NCBI GenBank assembly: GCA_963971425.1
Contig: OZ020515.1
Location: forward strand, 21,324,637-21,388,636
Length of the DNA stretch: 64,000 nucleotides
Reading direction: 5' to 3'
From: Bryoerythrophyllum caledonicum
Taxonomy: Eukaryota; Streptophyta; Bryopsida; Pottiales; Pottiaceae
The notes under the pieces were generated by a model that saw only the letters and a program-made list of their open reading frames with translations, had not been told where the DNA came from and made no database searches. A program made the translations under genes and the position numbers. Below are positions 42,453 to 54,189 of the stretch, one piece after another (the stretch's first letter is position 1; each line of letters opens with the position of its first letter).

Positions 42453-45096
42453 TGTCGAGTAGCGAGAGTTTTTCTTTGGGAAATCGCGGAGATCCTAGCT
42501 GCTGCTAAAAATTGTTTGAGAACAAAGATTGTCTCCAAATAAATCTCTAGTCTTGACCACCAGATCTTCTTGTCTTCAAATTTTTAATCTTCATTCTTCA
42601 ATCTTCAATCTTCAAACTCCTCCCCGTTGGCCTATCCTGTGGTGGCTCTAAAGGGTTAAGGGTAAGGGTAGGTGATAAGAAACCACGGCCTCGGACGGGT
42701 AAAACGGGACGGCCAAACCACGAGCTGACCGTCCGAAAGATTGGCTCCTAAACTTCAAACCCACGGTGACCAGCAATCGCGCCTTACCGGTGGGAACAAC
42801 ATAAACACGACCGTGTGGGCCATTAACCCCACTTCGCCGCAACAAAGTTTACGAAGCAGAATTGAAAAACAACTAGCCTCCAAAACCGGCTGGGAATAAC
42901 AAATAAAAACAACGAGCCTCCAAAGCCGGCTAGGAATAACAAGCAACACGCGAGTCTTCTAGTCTTCTTATCTTCAAGTCTTCATGTCTTCTTATCTTCA
43001 AGTCTTGAAGTGTTCAAAAACACAAAAGACCTCCCAAAGTTCTTGTCCACACTAGCTGCGAGCTTCCGATCGATGCCACAGATGATTTGAGCCGCCAAAT
43101 GCCAAGTGCTAAAGTTTTTTGGAAAGCTGGTGCAATAAGCTAATACCCTCCAAAATCTCAGGTTATTCTAAACTACCTTCTAAAAGTTATGGAGGTTCAA
43201 AGTTTGTGCCTTCTTATGTCGATGGCAGCAAACCCTCTCCAACTTCGGCGGCTATAACTTCTATATTACTATTCTAAATGAGCCGTATAATAGCTTTATA
43301 GAAAGCTAATTTAATAAGCTACAACTCCTCTAAATTTCACTTCAAACTAATCTACTCACTAAAAGTTGTGTAAGCTTAAAACTCACGCCTCCCCACTTCC
43401 AAGACGGCAGAACTCTCCTCTACTTAGATGGCTATAACTTTTTCATAGCGCATCTATATGAGTCGAGTGATAGCTTCTTAGAAAGCTAATACAATGAGGA
43501 ATGCTTCTCTCAAATTTCAAGTCCGAACACAAAGTATCGAAGCCGTGGTGAAGGCCCGAAGTTGCTGCTCCTCTAATTGGGTAGCGGCCAACTACTCCTT
43601 ACTCAATCTCTCATAACTTTTGCGTATGAACTCCAAATTGAACAAAAACACCGCTCAAAGAAGCGCAACTTCACAAGGAACAACTTCACAAACTTTCATA
43701 ACATTCTCATGAAAAACGAGTACACACCGCCCGATCTCCTTCTCGGGAATTTTCTCACAGCACTCTCTACACACCAAAAAAACACACCAAGAGGAAAGGA
43801 GAGTCGCCCCTTATCCTTCCACATCAGCCCATGCCTAAGCCACATGGGCATCTAAAGCCTATTGGTTAACCTCCAAAAGCACTCTAAAGTCTATCAAGAT
43901 AAGATAGGAAAGAAACCCCAACCATTGGGCTTCAAAAGGTGTGGTTCCAAAAGAATTCTAAGACGGTCAAACTTTTTCTTAGTTTCTTTTCTTTTTCTTT
44001 CTTGGATCTTGATCTAATGTAAACATAAACATATAACAAACTCCTATATTAACAACTAAATGGATTCTACCTTCATCTAACCATATAAAAACTCTAGAAT
44101 TTGACGGAGTACCGCTGAAACATAACTTGCTCTCCGTTCATCGTTTAAAAAGGTCAGCGGCCCTCGAAGCCAAAGACGGTGGCCCATCTCATTAGAAAAG
44201 CGACTCACCATTTGGCCTTCATTGGTATTTTCAAAACACCCTTCAAACACCATCTGACGGCCACCCGTCAATGAAGCTTCAGCCTCCAATACAATCACTA
44301 GAACTTTCGCGTCCGGTTGTAGATTCACAAATGCAAGTTGCCGTAGACTTGGATCTGGACGTGGTTGAACACGACGCTCGGAAGGCCCCGCTTCATCTCG
44401 CACTCGCCGTCTGGAAGTTGATGGCTGAGAAGATTGAAACGGATCCTCCGGTAATTGCAATAACGACAACTCCCACTCATCTGGGTCTTGAGAATCCATA
44501 CTATCAACTCTAAGCTATCCAAGCTATTGGCTTGAAGCAAATCATGTGAGGCAAAGAAACTATCTTCCTTTTTATATCTCTCAGTAACTTCTTTAAGAAG
44601 CTTGCCTTCACTGAATTACTCAAATAGCCATAAATAATTCTATTTTAACTAAAAGTAGTCCGCATCAAAAGATCTGGCTAAAGGACAAGGTCGCGACATT
44701 GTACAGTCCCTCAACAGTTGTATAAAGCCACCTTGAGTCCACTAATGGTCGCCAAGTTGCGGACTTGGTTGGCTGTCAAGGTCCGTCGATTGTTGCCTGC
44801 CGGTTCCGGGTTCGAGCTTTATCAAACTCGTTGAACGGCCTGGATAGTTGCAACTTGGTACTTGCTAGTGAAAGCAGGAAATAAGCAGCCAACCGGCCAC
44901 CTACGCTTCCCTGAGCTACAGTGACAAGATGCAGGCTTCCAAGTTATGCTAACAAGCTCCGGTTACCCCCCCATTGAACCAAACCGTGGATTTCTCCACG
45001 ACCCCAACCTTTTGTATCCTTCTCCTCATATTCTATCCGATGTCTAAGGCAACATCTTTAATATTTTCACACAATATATTAATTTACAACGCGACA
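42453..45096 (-). repeat. LTR 5 (2644 bp), between copies 5 and 6
   Basis: Same ends and layout as LTR 1. It has G at the 7323-equivalent site, A at the 8621-equivalent site, and a private T-to-A change at 43112. Confidence 0.88.
44077..44499 (-). CDS. LTR-encoded ORF, copy 5, 140 aa, unknown function
   Basis: Intact. Leu at residue 14, identical to copy 1. Confidence 0.6.
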   Translation of the reverse strand: MDSQDPDEWELSLLQLPEDPFQSSQPSTSRRRVRDEAGPSERRVQPRPDPSLRQLAFVNLQPDAKVLVIVLEAEASLTGGRQMVFEGCFENTNEGQMVSRFSNEMGHRLWLRGPLTFLNDERRASYVSAVLRQILEFLYG

Positions 45097-45148
45097 TGCA
45101 CCCCCTCTAAACCTGCACATCCTCTGGTATGTGCCAAGTTTAGCCTTC

Positions 45149-48100
45149 TTAATTTTCCTCCGCGCTTTGATTATCATTCTCTGACTCTTCCTCTGTTTCT
45201 GGTTGAGTATCAGACGCATCAAAGTCATTGATTTCTAACCCTCCACCTCTTCTCCGAAACACTTTGATACGCTTGCCGGCCACAGGAATCCTTAATGGAG
45301 TTCCATCCAATTCTCGTAGTGAGTAAGTAGCATTATTATGCACTTTGATCACCACGTAAGGTCCAAACCATCGCCTTGCAAACTTTCTGACTGTACTGTG
45401 TTGATGCTCCAAAGTACTATCAAACACCAACACCCAGTCTCCTTCTTCAATCTTCCTCATTCTCAAACGGTGGGTTCTATCAAATCTTTCCTTGTTGCCA
45501 AGCCTAGCAGCCTTGAGCCTTTCCAAAGCTTTTTGCATATGCTCGGGCAATCTTCCAAGCTGCTGAATGCGTAGCTCCAATAGTTTTTCTGTTGTAACAT
45601 TGTCTTCCCAAGATAGAAATACCCAGGTTGGAATAGATTCTTCTCCAGGCATTATAGGTTTGTGTCCATGCATAAGCTCAACCGGCATATAACCAGTGAC
45701 TGTGCTATGTGTGGTTCTATCAGCCCATAGAGCAAACGGGAGCAATCTTGGCCAAAGGTTAGGCTTTCCTTTACAGGCCTTAACCAATGCGTGAATGATA
45801 GGAGGATGACCTCTCTCAATCTTGCCATTGGCCTCCGGATTGTAAGCCGTTGTCAGCCTCAATTGCACCCCATATCTTTGGAAGAATTCTCGTGCTTCAC
45901 TAGCATCCAATTCTCCTCTATCTGCTCGCATTCGACCAATACTCCCATACCGACTGAAAATATCCTCGAGTATAAATCGGCAAATCCCTTCTGTCCCCTT
46001 GGTTCGCAAAGCCCTTCCTTCAACAAAATTTGAAAGTTCTTCTCTTGCCAATACAAGATATTTCATTCCCCAAATCCCAGGTGGCATCGCAACCAAATCA
46101 ATCATCCATTGAAAGTGAATGGAAGGAGGGTAAGTGGGATGCAGTTCATCTCTATGTCGGATCTTTGATTGCAGCTGACATGTAATACATGAAGCCACAA
46201 ACTCCTCAACGTCCTTGTATAAGCCCTTCCACCAATATCGTTCCTTGATTTTTGTGTAAGTGGCCCAAATCCCTCTGTGACCAGCCCAAAGTGCATCATG
46301 AAATTCCTTGAGCACTTGTACTTTGGTCTCAAAATCACCCACTACTCTCAAAGGTAATTCATCAGCCCTCTTCCATAGGAATCCATTACGTAAAAGATAT
46401 CCATAGGACTGTTGTCTGATGTCTTTGAAGGTCTTTTCAATCCATCCTTCTTGCCTCTTCAAAGTGCTCAAATAAAGTCCAATTTCTTTGAGCCTCCCTT
46501 CATATAACTCTTCTTTGAATGACAATATCTCATTCTTTGAACGTCCTCCATTTGTAGCCAACACATATGCTTCATCTGAGTGGTCCTCACTGTCTCCATG
46601 AGCCATCATTTCTTCTTCGTGAAAGTATCTGGCTCTTGATAACATATCCGCCACAAGATTCTTCTTCCCAATAATGTGTACCAAAACTGGGTTCAAAGAT
46701 TTGATGTATGCTATCCATCGCAACATAGCAATGTCCGGTGAAGAGCAGTTGGCAATCATGCCAAGAAGAGGTAAGCAGTCAGTCTCTAATACAACATTTG
46801 CGCCAATCAAGTAGTTTCTGTCTGCTTTCAAAGCTGTTAGCGCACCCCAAAGCTCTCTCTTGACTTGTGGATATGCCCTTTGACGTTCCGTAAGGATCCT
46901 TGCTCCAAATCGGATAGCAAACCGATTCCCTTCTGCATCATCTTGGCCAATAGCCCATCCAATGGCTATAGGACTTGTATCAACTGTCACAATCACCGGT
47001 CTCTCACTCTTGTATTCCACTTGTTTTAGAACCGGTGGTGACTCTAAAATCTTCTTCAACTCCTCCATAGCCAAAGTTTGCTCTTGTTCCCAAAGAAATT
47101 TGTTCCTCTTTCTCAAAAGTTTATAAAGAGGCTCGGATATATGAGCAAAATGAGGTATCCAAATTTGATAGAAGACACAAGCTCCTAGAAACCTCCTTAC
47201 TTCAGTGACATTGCTACAGGCTTTCATTCTGCCAATAGCATCCACTTTCTCAGGGTTAGGTTTCCGCCCAAATCTCCCACATAGATGTCCAACCACTAAG
47301 ATTTCATCTACTCCAAACTTGGACTTGTCAATGGACAGAGTTAAATCCACCTCTTCAAGTCTGCTCAAGATCTTGTTTACATCACTGATATGCTCGTTTA
47401 CAAATACTCTGCATCCATCGTCTTGAACAGTACAGTCTCTTCTTGCCTCCGCACAACCTTTTATAGGAATATCATCTACAAAAGGTATTGTTTTCTCAGG
47501 TATAAAGTCTCTCAGAATTTGATTCATAGCATTTTGCATATGTGCTACCGAATTAGTAGCACCTTGAGGCAATGTACACATTCGCACTAATCCAAGTGGA
47601 GTTTTCATGGTTGTCAGATCTCTACTCTCAGCTGCAAGCTGGAATTGATCATAACCAGAATATAGGTCTCCAATGGAATAAATAGCATGCCCCGCAAATG
47701 CTTCTGCCACTTCATCAACAATAGGTCCAGATCCTTTGTTTCTGATCGTCACCTTGTTAGCTGGCTGCATATCTTGAATAAATCGCAATGCCCCAGACTT
47801 TTTTGGTACGGTGAACCAACGATTGGAATATGGAGCCATCGAAGGCTCAAGTATCCCCATGTGTATCTTCTCCTTCAACAAATCAATCAATTTGGGAAGT
47901 AGTGCCCGTGGTACAGGTATTGGCTTCAAATCCCAAGGCACATGCGGCACAGTAAAAATAACCATCGGCGCAACCACACTTGGTTGTACACATCCAATCT
48001 CATCTGGTGAAGAAGCAAAGGCCTTTCCATGCTTAGAGAGCATATCTTGGAACTTCTTCTTTTCTAGCTCCGTTAAGAATACATCCCCTCCAATTTTCAA

Positions 48101-48662
48101 ATTTGTCAATGTTTCTTCTGTAAACTTGTGACCAATTGTCTTGGCCCCTCTCAAACTCGGTTCTCTCCCCGCTTGTCTGATGTGCTCATCCGTGTCAGAT
48201 GGTAATTGGGTCGCCACAGGTTTGACTTTCTTAGCCACTGTTTTGTACTTGGTGTTCACCATGGCCTCATATTTCAACCCATGGCTTTGACAAACACCAG
48301 CTTTTGCCACTACATGGCAAATTTCATCATACAATGCTTGTGTATGTATTTTGATTACAATATCAGAAGCATTGTTTCTCTCCCTACTAACTTGCAAGTT
48401 TTGTAAGACTTGCAAAACATCATCTGCAAAGCCTTGTTCCTCATAGACTCCAGAAATAGTCTCTTCATCTAAAAGTAAACTCACTCTTTTTTAGATTTTT
48501 CTCTATCTTTTTCACCACCCTTCTATGTACAGGTTCCAAATCTTCAACACATGTGAACCGCGAAAATCCATGCTCTGTAATACTTAAAAACCCACTTTTA
48601 ATAGTATGTACAGTGGAGGGTCTTGAACTTTCAGATTCTTTTGCACCCGTGGACCTCCACAT
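45149..48662 (-). CDS. pol: pol polyprotein, copy 6, 1-nt frame break
   Basis: Six-T form, as in copies 1, 2 and 5. The 65-codon ATG-started frame (48465-48662) is out of frame with the 1111-codon catalytic part. Protein sequence is identical to copy 5, including the EESE tail. Confidence 0.9.
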
Positions 48663-48676
48663 TCCACGTGTGCTGT

Positions 48677-51361
48677 TTAGAAATCCGAAAAAGTATGAGA
48701 AGTAGGTAGAGGACCATCTCTGAGCTGGACACGGTGCCTCTCATTCTCAGATCTCACTGTCAAGAATTGCACGGATCTCTTGCCATCAAGACTTCGAATT
48801 CGTGCATAGTGGGATCCATCATCCAATACTTTAGTCTCCATTCTTGATGCTGTAATATATGGTTGCCCCAAAATCACGGGATAAGCTCCCTGATTTTGGA
48901 CAAAGAACTTTTGCTCCACTTCCACATCACCAATCTTTGCTGACACAGCAGGACAAGCTCCAAATAGATGTGTCCGCCCACTATTGGCTGCTCTCATCAC
49001 CCATCCATGGTTAGTGTCAATAGGCCATTTGCCTTTCTCATAGACACTTCGAGACATGATATTTATCTCAGAACCATGGTCTACGAGAGCCAAAATCGGA
49101 TCATCCATCCCCCCAAGCTTCACACGCGTCTCGGTGGTGGCTCTAGCCCAACACGGTAGAAAATAATCCGATCTCTCTTCACCTTCTCTTTCCAAAGAAT
49201 GGACTATGCCGCATTTAAAGGTATTGGCTTCTATTATAGCCCTTCCCTCAAATGCTGCCACAATGTCCACCTTCTCCATCTTATTTTTCTTCTCTTCTAG
49301 AGGTCTTGGTGATTTGGTTGATTTCTTCAAGCCGTTCACCCCCTCTAACTCTCCATTTACCACATGATGGCATTCCAAAAGATTCTTTGATTTCGCAAAA
49401 TCTTTCTTCTCACCAATGGTGTATCCTTTGGCAATCATGTGCAAAATCTCATCCTCCTCTTCATCAGTGAGACAAAGCTCTTCTTCTTCACCACCATCAT
49501 CATCTACCGCCCTTTTCTCCTTTGCCTCTGGCTCACACATCAAGGCAAATACTTGCCCAACCTCTTCCTCTTCATCTTCAGTCATGTGGGTGTCCAAAGC
49601 CTTCACCATGACTGTCTCAGCTGTCATCTGTCTCTTCCTCTTGATGACATCAATAATCAGCTCATGAAAATCCTTCTTGGCAATGCCAAGAGCTTCTCTG
49701 AGCGTGAATTCAATCTTGGCATCCAAGATTCTCTCTTCCAACACCCCCTTCATGTCAATGGAAGATTCAATATCAGATTTCAACTTATAAGCGGGTCCCT
49801 TTCCCTTGCCTTTGTTAGAATCTTCTTTTTCTTTGCCCTTCTTGTTGCCACTTGGTTCTCCCCACACTTTCTCAGGTAGTGGTGCATCTCTTGGGTGAAC
49901 AAATGAAGGTTTAGCAGGCCTTGAGCGTGTATGAACACCAGGCTTTTCTTCGTTGGCAACCTCTTTTGCACCTTGAGGCCTCTTCTTCTGTGCAGGCTCT
50001 TCAACATCACCTTCATCAGCAGCTCTACCTCTTTTTTCTTCCACAGAGGCTTCGTGTTGCTCATCATCACTTTGCACCTCACCCAAAAATGCTCTGATGC
50101 TGATAGCATCCACTGGGTCTTCCCATCCGGTTGCCTTTCTTATGGCTTGAGCTCCTCTCTTCAATGTTTCAACACATGGAGTCAATTTGGCCTCAACCGG
50201 ATGATAATCCACTCCAATGGCAAATGCCTCTGCACCTTGTACATGCATGCCACTTGATCTTCCAGATTTGTCCTCCATTAGCTTCTTCATTCCTCCTTTG
50301 CCAAAATTAGTGGGTACTGGCAAGTCGGTGGCCTTATCATGGATCTTTCCATCCTCGAAGTGCACAATGCCTTCCTTAAGAGCCACATCAAGAGACATAC
50401 AACCACGAAGGTTGTGGTCTTCCTCTTCATCGCACCACAAGCACCTCCTCACAAATTTTCTCACACCATCAGATGATTGAGAAGAATTTGATGTTCGTGA
50501 CTTCCGCAGCTCGTTCATTTCCACCCTCAACTCCTTGAAACCCTTGATAAGCTCATCGAGGGCACCTCCTTCAACAATTTTTGCAGCCTTTGAAGTAGAT
50601 GGCTCAGTTTTAGAGGACGCTGGAGTTTTTGAAAGCTTCTGAGCTGGAGCAACGGTTGCTTCAATTCGAGTGACAACGCCCCTAGACTTCACTCGCCGTT
50701 GTTTGGCAATAAGAGTGACAGTCTCTTCAATTCTCCTCCAGTCATTCGTGAAACCACCTTCAGTAGTTCGGTCACCCAAAAGTAGAAGCAGTCTATCTTC
50801 CAAAGCAGCATCTGCTGCTTGAAGAAACAACTCTGCCTTTCTAGTATCCAAAAGGCGTCTCTCTGCCATTGGCAGCTGGCTGTACTTCTTCTCAAAATCA
50901 CGCAACAACTCATTCGGCCCCATATCGTTTCCAGGTTGCTGCTCCACCCAATCCAAAAAAGACCTCTTGGTCATCCTCTCCGAATCTTCATCAAAGTATT
51001 CATCTCGCAATCTTTCTTCAAAGATTGTCCAAGATGTCACAGCCTCATCTTCAATTATCTCGCGTATCCGTTCTCGAATCTCAGGTATCACAGCCAAGCC
51101 AAAGGTCTCAACCATGCGATTTTCTGGCACTTGATGAACCTCCATTTCGCAAAGATACACCCGTAGGAAGCTTGTGATGTTCTTCCCATCAAACCTTCCA
51201 ATCTTGTCCACAATTCCTTTCAGAGCTTTCGTGGAACTCTGGCCACCAATCGGCTGTCCTCTCTGTTGCTCCATAAGCATCGCCAGAGCACCAAGAAGCC
51301 TCTCCATATTTGGTTGGGCTCCACCGGAACCATCACCAGTAGCACCTCCAGAATCACCCAT
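48677..51361 (-). CDS. gag: Gag-protease polyprotein, copy 6 (894 aa)
   Basis: Intact from the ATG at 51361, with the same protein sequence as copies 1 and 5. It belongs to the last full unit before the right edge of the array, so in element sense it is the most upstream unit. Confidence 0.93.
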   Translation of the reverse strand: MGDSGGATGDGSGGAQPNMERLLGALAMLMEQQRGQPIGGQSSTKALKGIVDKIGRFDGKNITSFLRVYLCEMEVHQVPENRMVETFGLAVIPEIRERIREIIEDEAVTSWTIFEERLRDEYFDEDSERMTKRSFLDWVEQQPGNDMGPNELLRDFEKKYSQLPMAERRLLDTRKAELFLQAADAALEDRLLLLLGDRTTEGGFTNDWRRIEETVTLIAKQRRVKSRGVVTRIEATVAPAQKLSKTPASSKTEPSTSKAAKIVEGGALDELIKGFKELRVEMNELRKSRTSNSSQSSDGVRKFVRRCLWCDEEEDHNLRGCMSLDVALKEGIVHFEDGKIHDKATDLPVPTNFGKGGMKKLMEDKSGRSSGMHVQGAEAFAIGVDYHPVEAKLTPCVETLKRGAQAIRKATGWEDPVDAISIRAFLGEVQSDDEQHEASVEEKRGRAADEGDVEEPAQKKRPQGAKEVANEEKPGVHTRSRPAKPSFVHPRDAPLPEKVWGEPSGNKKGKEKEDSNKGKGKGPAYKLKSDIESSIDMKGVLEERILDAKIEFTLREALGIAKKDFHELIIDVIKRKRQMTAETVMVKALDTHMTEDEEEEVGQVFALMCEPEAKEKRAVDDDGGEEEELCLTDEEEDEILHMIAKGYTIGEKKDFAKSKNLLECHHVVNGELEGVNGLKKSTKSPRPLEEKKNKMEKVDIVAAFEGRAIIEANTFKCGIVHSLEREGEERSDYFLPCWARATTETRVKLGGMDDPILALVDHGSEINIMSRSVYEKGKWPIDTNHGWVMRAANSGRTHLFGACPAVSAKIGDVEVEQKFFVQNQGAYPVILGQPYITASRMETKVLDDGSHYARIRSLDGKRSVQFLTVRSENERHRVQLRDGPLPTSHTFSDF

Positions 51362-51412
51362 TGTCCTCAACAAAGCTAGCAGCCCCAAAGCGCTCTCAGT
51401 GGAAGCACCAAA

Positions 51413-54056
51413 TGTCGAGTAGCGAGAGTTTTTCTTTGGGAAATCGCGGAGATCCTAGCTGCTGCTAAAAATTGTTTGAGAACAAAGATTGTCTCCAAAT
51501 AAATCTCTAGTCTTGACCACCAGATCTTCTTGTCTTCAAATTTTTAATCTTCATTCTTCAATCTTCAATCTTCAAACTCCTCCCCGTTGGCCTATCCTGT
51601 GGTGGCTCTAAAGGGTTAAGGGTAAGGGTAGGTGATAAGAAACCACGGCCTCGGACGGGTAAAACGGGACGGCCAAACCACGAGCTGACCGTCCGAAAGA
51701 TTGGCTCCTAAACTTCAAACCCACGGTGACCAGCAATCGCGCCTTACCGGTGGGAACAACATAAACACGACCGTGTGGGCCATTAACCCCACTTCGCCGC
51801 AACAAAGTTTACGAAGCAGAATTGAAAAACAACTAGCCTCCAAAACCGGCTGGGAATAACAAATAAAAACAACGAGCCTCCAAAGCCGGCTAGGAATAAC
51901 AAGCAACACGCGAGTCTTCTAGTCTTCTTATCTTCAAGTCTTCATGTCTTCTTATCTTCAAGTCTTGAAGTGTTCAAAAACACAAAAGACCTCCCAAAGT
52001 TCTTGTCCACACTAGCTGCGAGCTTCCGATCGATGCCACAGATGATTTGAGCCGCCAAATGCCAAGTGCTATAGTTTTTTGGAAAGCTGGTGCAATAAGC
52101 TAATACCCTCCAAAATCTCAGGTTATTCTAAACTACCTTCTAAAAGTTATGGAGGTTCAAAGTTTGTGCCTTCTTATGTCGATGGCAGCAAACCCTCTCC
52201 AACTTCGGCGGCTATAACTTCTATATTACTATTCTAAATGAGCCGTATAATAGCTTTATAGAAAGCTAATTTAATAAGCTACAACTCCTCTAAATTTCAC
52301 TTCAAACTAATCTACTCACTAAAAGTTGTGTAAGCTTAAAACTCACGCCTCCCCACTTCCAAGACGGCAGAACTCTCCTCTACTTAGATGGCTATAACTT
52401 TTTCATAGCGCATCTATATGAGTCGAGTGATAGCTTCTTAGAAAGCTAATACAATGAGGAATGCTTCTCTCAAATTTCAAGTCCGAACACAAAGTATCGA
52501 AGCCGTGGTGAAGGCCCGAAGTTGCTGCTCCTCTAATTGGGTAGCGGCCAACTACTCCTTACTCAATCTCTCATAACTTTTGCGTATGAACTCCAAATTG
52601 AACAAAAACACCGCTCAAAGAAGCGCAACTTCACAAGGAACAACTTCACAAACTTTCATAACATTCTCATGAAAAACGAGTACACACCGCCCGATCTCCT
52701 TCTCGGGAATTTTCTCACAGCACTCTCTACACACCAAAAAAACACACCAAGAGGAAAGGAGAGTCGCCCCTTATCCTTCCACATCAGCCCATGCCTAAGC
52801 CACATGGGCATCTAAAGCCTATTGGTTAACCTCCAAAAGCACTCTAAAGTCTATCAAGATAAGATAGGAAAGAAACCCCAACCATTGGGCTTCAAAAGGT
52901 GTGGTTCCAAAAGAATTCTAAGACGGTCAAACTTTTTCTTAGTTTCTTTTCTTTTTCTTTCTTGGATCTTGATCTAATGTAAACATAAACATATAACAAA
53001 CTCCTATATTAACAACTAAATGGATTCTACCTTCATCTAACCATATAAAAACTCTAGAATTTGACGGAGTACCGCTGAAACATAACTTGCTCTCCGTTCA
53101 TCGTTTAAAAAGGTCAGCGGCCCTCGAAGCCAAAGACGGTGGCCCATCTCATTAGAAAAGCGACTCACCATTTGGCCTTCATTGGTATTTTCAAAACACC
53201 CTTCAAACACCATCTGACGGCCACCCGTCAATGAAGCTTCAGCCTCCAATACAATCACTAGAACTTTCGCGTCCGGTTGTAGATTCACAAATGCAAGTTG
53301 CCGTAGACTTGGATCTGGACGTGGTTGAACACGACGCTCGGAAGGCCCCGCTTCATCTCGCACTCGCCGTCTGGAAGTTGATGGCTGAGAAGATTGAAAC
53401 GGATCCTCCGGTAATTGCGATAACGACAACTCCCACTCATCTGGGTCTTGAGAATCCATACTATCAACTCTAAGCTATCCAAGCTATTGGCTTGAAGCAA
53501 ATCATGTGAGGCAAAGAAACTATCTTCCTTTTTATATCTCTCAGTAACTTCTTTAAGAAGCTTGCCTTCACTGAATTACTCAAATAGCCATAAATAATTC
53601 TATTTTAACTAAAAGTAGTCCGCATCAAAAGATCTGGCTAAAGGACAAGGTCGCGACATTGTACAGTCCCTCAACAGTTGTATAAAGCCACCTTGAGTCC
53701 ACTAATGGTCGCCAAGTTGCGGACTTGGTTGGCTGTCAAGGTCCGTCGATTGTTGCCTGCCGGTTCCGGGTTCGAGCTTTATCAAACTCGTTGAACGACC
53801 TGGATAGTTGCAACTTGGTACTTGCTAGTGAAAGCAGGAAATAAGCAGCCAACCGGCCACCTACGCTTCCCTGAGCTACAGTGACAAGATGCAGGCTTCC
53901 AAGTTATGCTAACAAGCTCCGGTTACCCCCCCATTGAACCAAACCGTGGATTTCTCCACGACCCCAACCTTTTGTATCCTTCTCCTCATATTCTATCCGA
54001 TGTCTAAGGCAACATCTTTAATATTTTCACACAATATATTAATTTACAACGCGACA
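51413..54056 (-). repeat. LTR 6 (2644 bp), outer LTR at the right edge of the array
   Basis: Complete LTR whose minus-strand start TGTCGC lies at 54056 against non-array DNA. In all other LTRs the plus-strand sequence after GCGACA is TGCACCCC; here it is CCGGTTGTGG. This gives an independent fix of the LTR boundary. It has G at the 7323- and 8621-equivalent sites and a private G-to-A at 53798. If this edge is an insertion end, the target-site duplication would be CCGGT (54057-54061), to be matched at the unseen left edge. Confidence 0.9.
53037..53459 (-). CDS. LTR-encoded ORF, copy 6, 140 aa, unknown function
   Basis: Intact. Ser at residue 14, as in copies 2 and 3. This copy lies in the outermost LTR, whose promoter would drive the first unit of the array. 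Confidence 0.6.
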   Translation of the reverse strand: MDSQDPDEWELSLSQLPEDPFQSSQPSTSRRRVRDEAGPSERRVQPRPDPSLRQLAFVNLQPDAKVLVIVLEAEASLTGGRQMVFEGCFENTNEGQMVSRFSNEMGHRLWLRGPLTFLNDERRASYVSAVLRQILEFLYG

Positions 54057-54189
54057 CCGGTTGTGGATTGTTTCTGCAAGGTTGCAGGAAGGCATGTCGG
54101 CTCTCTCGTCAAGCGTGAGATCCTGAGAAGGTACAATAAATACGACAAAAATGATCAGAAGTCTCACTTATATTGAACATGGGAGTTTT

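Larger units (their letters stand above)
1..54056 (-). mobile_element. Tandem array of a Ty3/gypsy LTR retrotransposon, six internal regions sharing LTRs
   Basis: The same roughly 8.96-kb unit recurs with phase points at 1, 8961, 17921, 26880, 35839, 44799 and 53759. Spacing is 8960, 8960, 8959, 8959, 8960 and 8960 bp. Internal regions lie at 299-6614, 9259-15574, 18219-24533, 27178-33492, 36137-42452 and 45097-51412, and one LTR separates each pair. Gene order on the minus strand is LTR, gag-protease, pol (RT, RNase H, integrase), LTR. The RT-RNase H-integrase order is that of Ty3/gypsy, not copia. The array starts inside an LTR at base 1, so it is longer than the window. It ends exactly at an LTR terminus at 54056. 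Copies differ by only a few substitutions and one homopolymer indel. Neighbours share one LTR instead of having two, which points to amplification by recombination between LTRs, or from a one-LTR circle, and not to independent insertions. Confidence 0.95.

Noticed and set aside
45149-48484. Chromodomain at the C-terminus of integrase
   Set aside because: After the GPY motif the protein ends in a short basic stretch and an acidic tail; there is no aromatic-cage-like chromodomain sequence.
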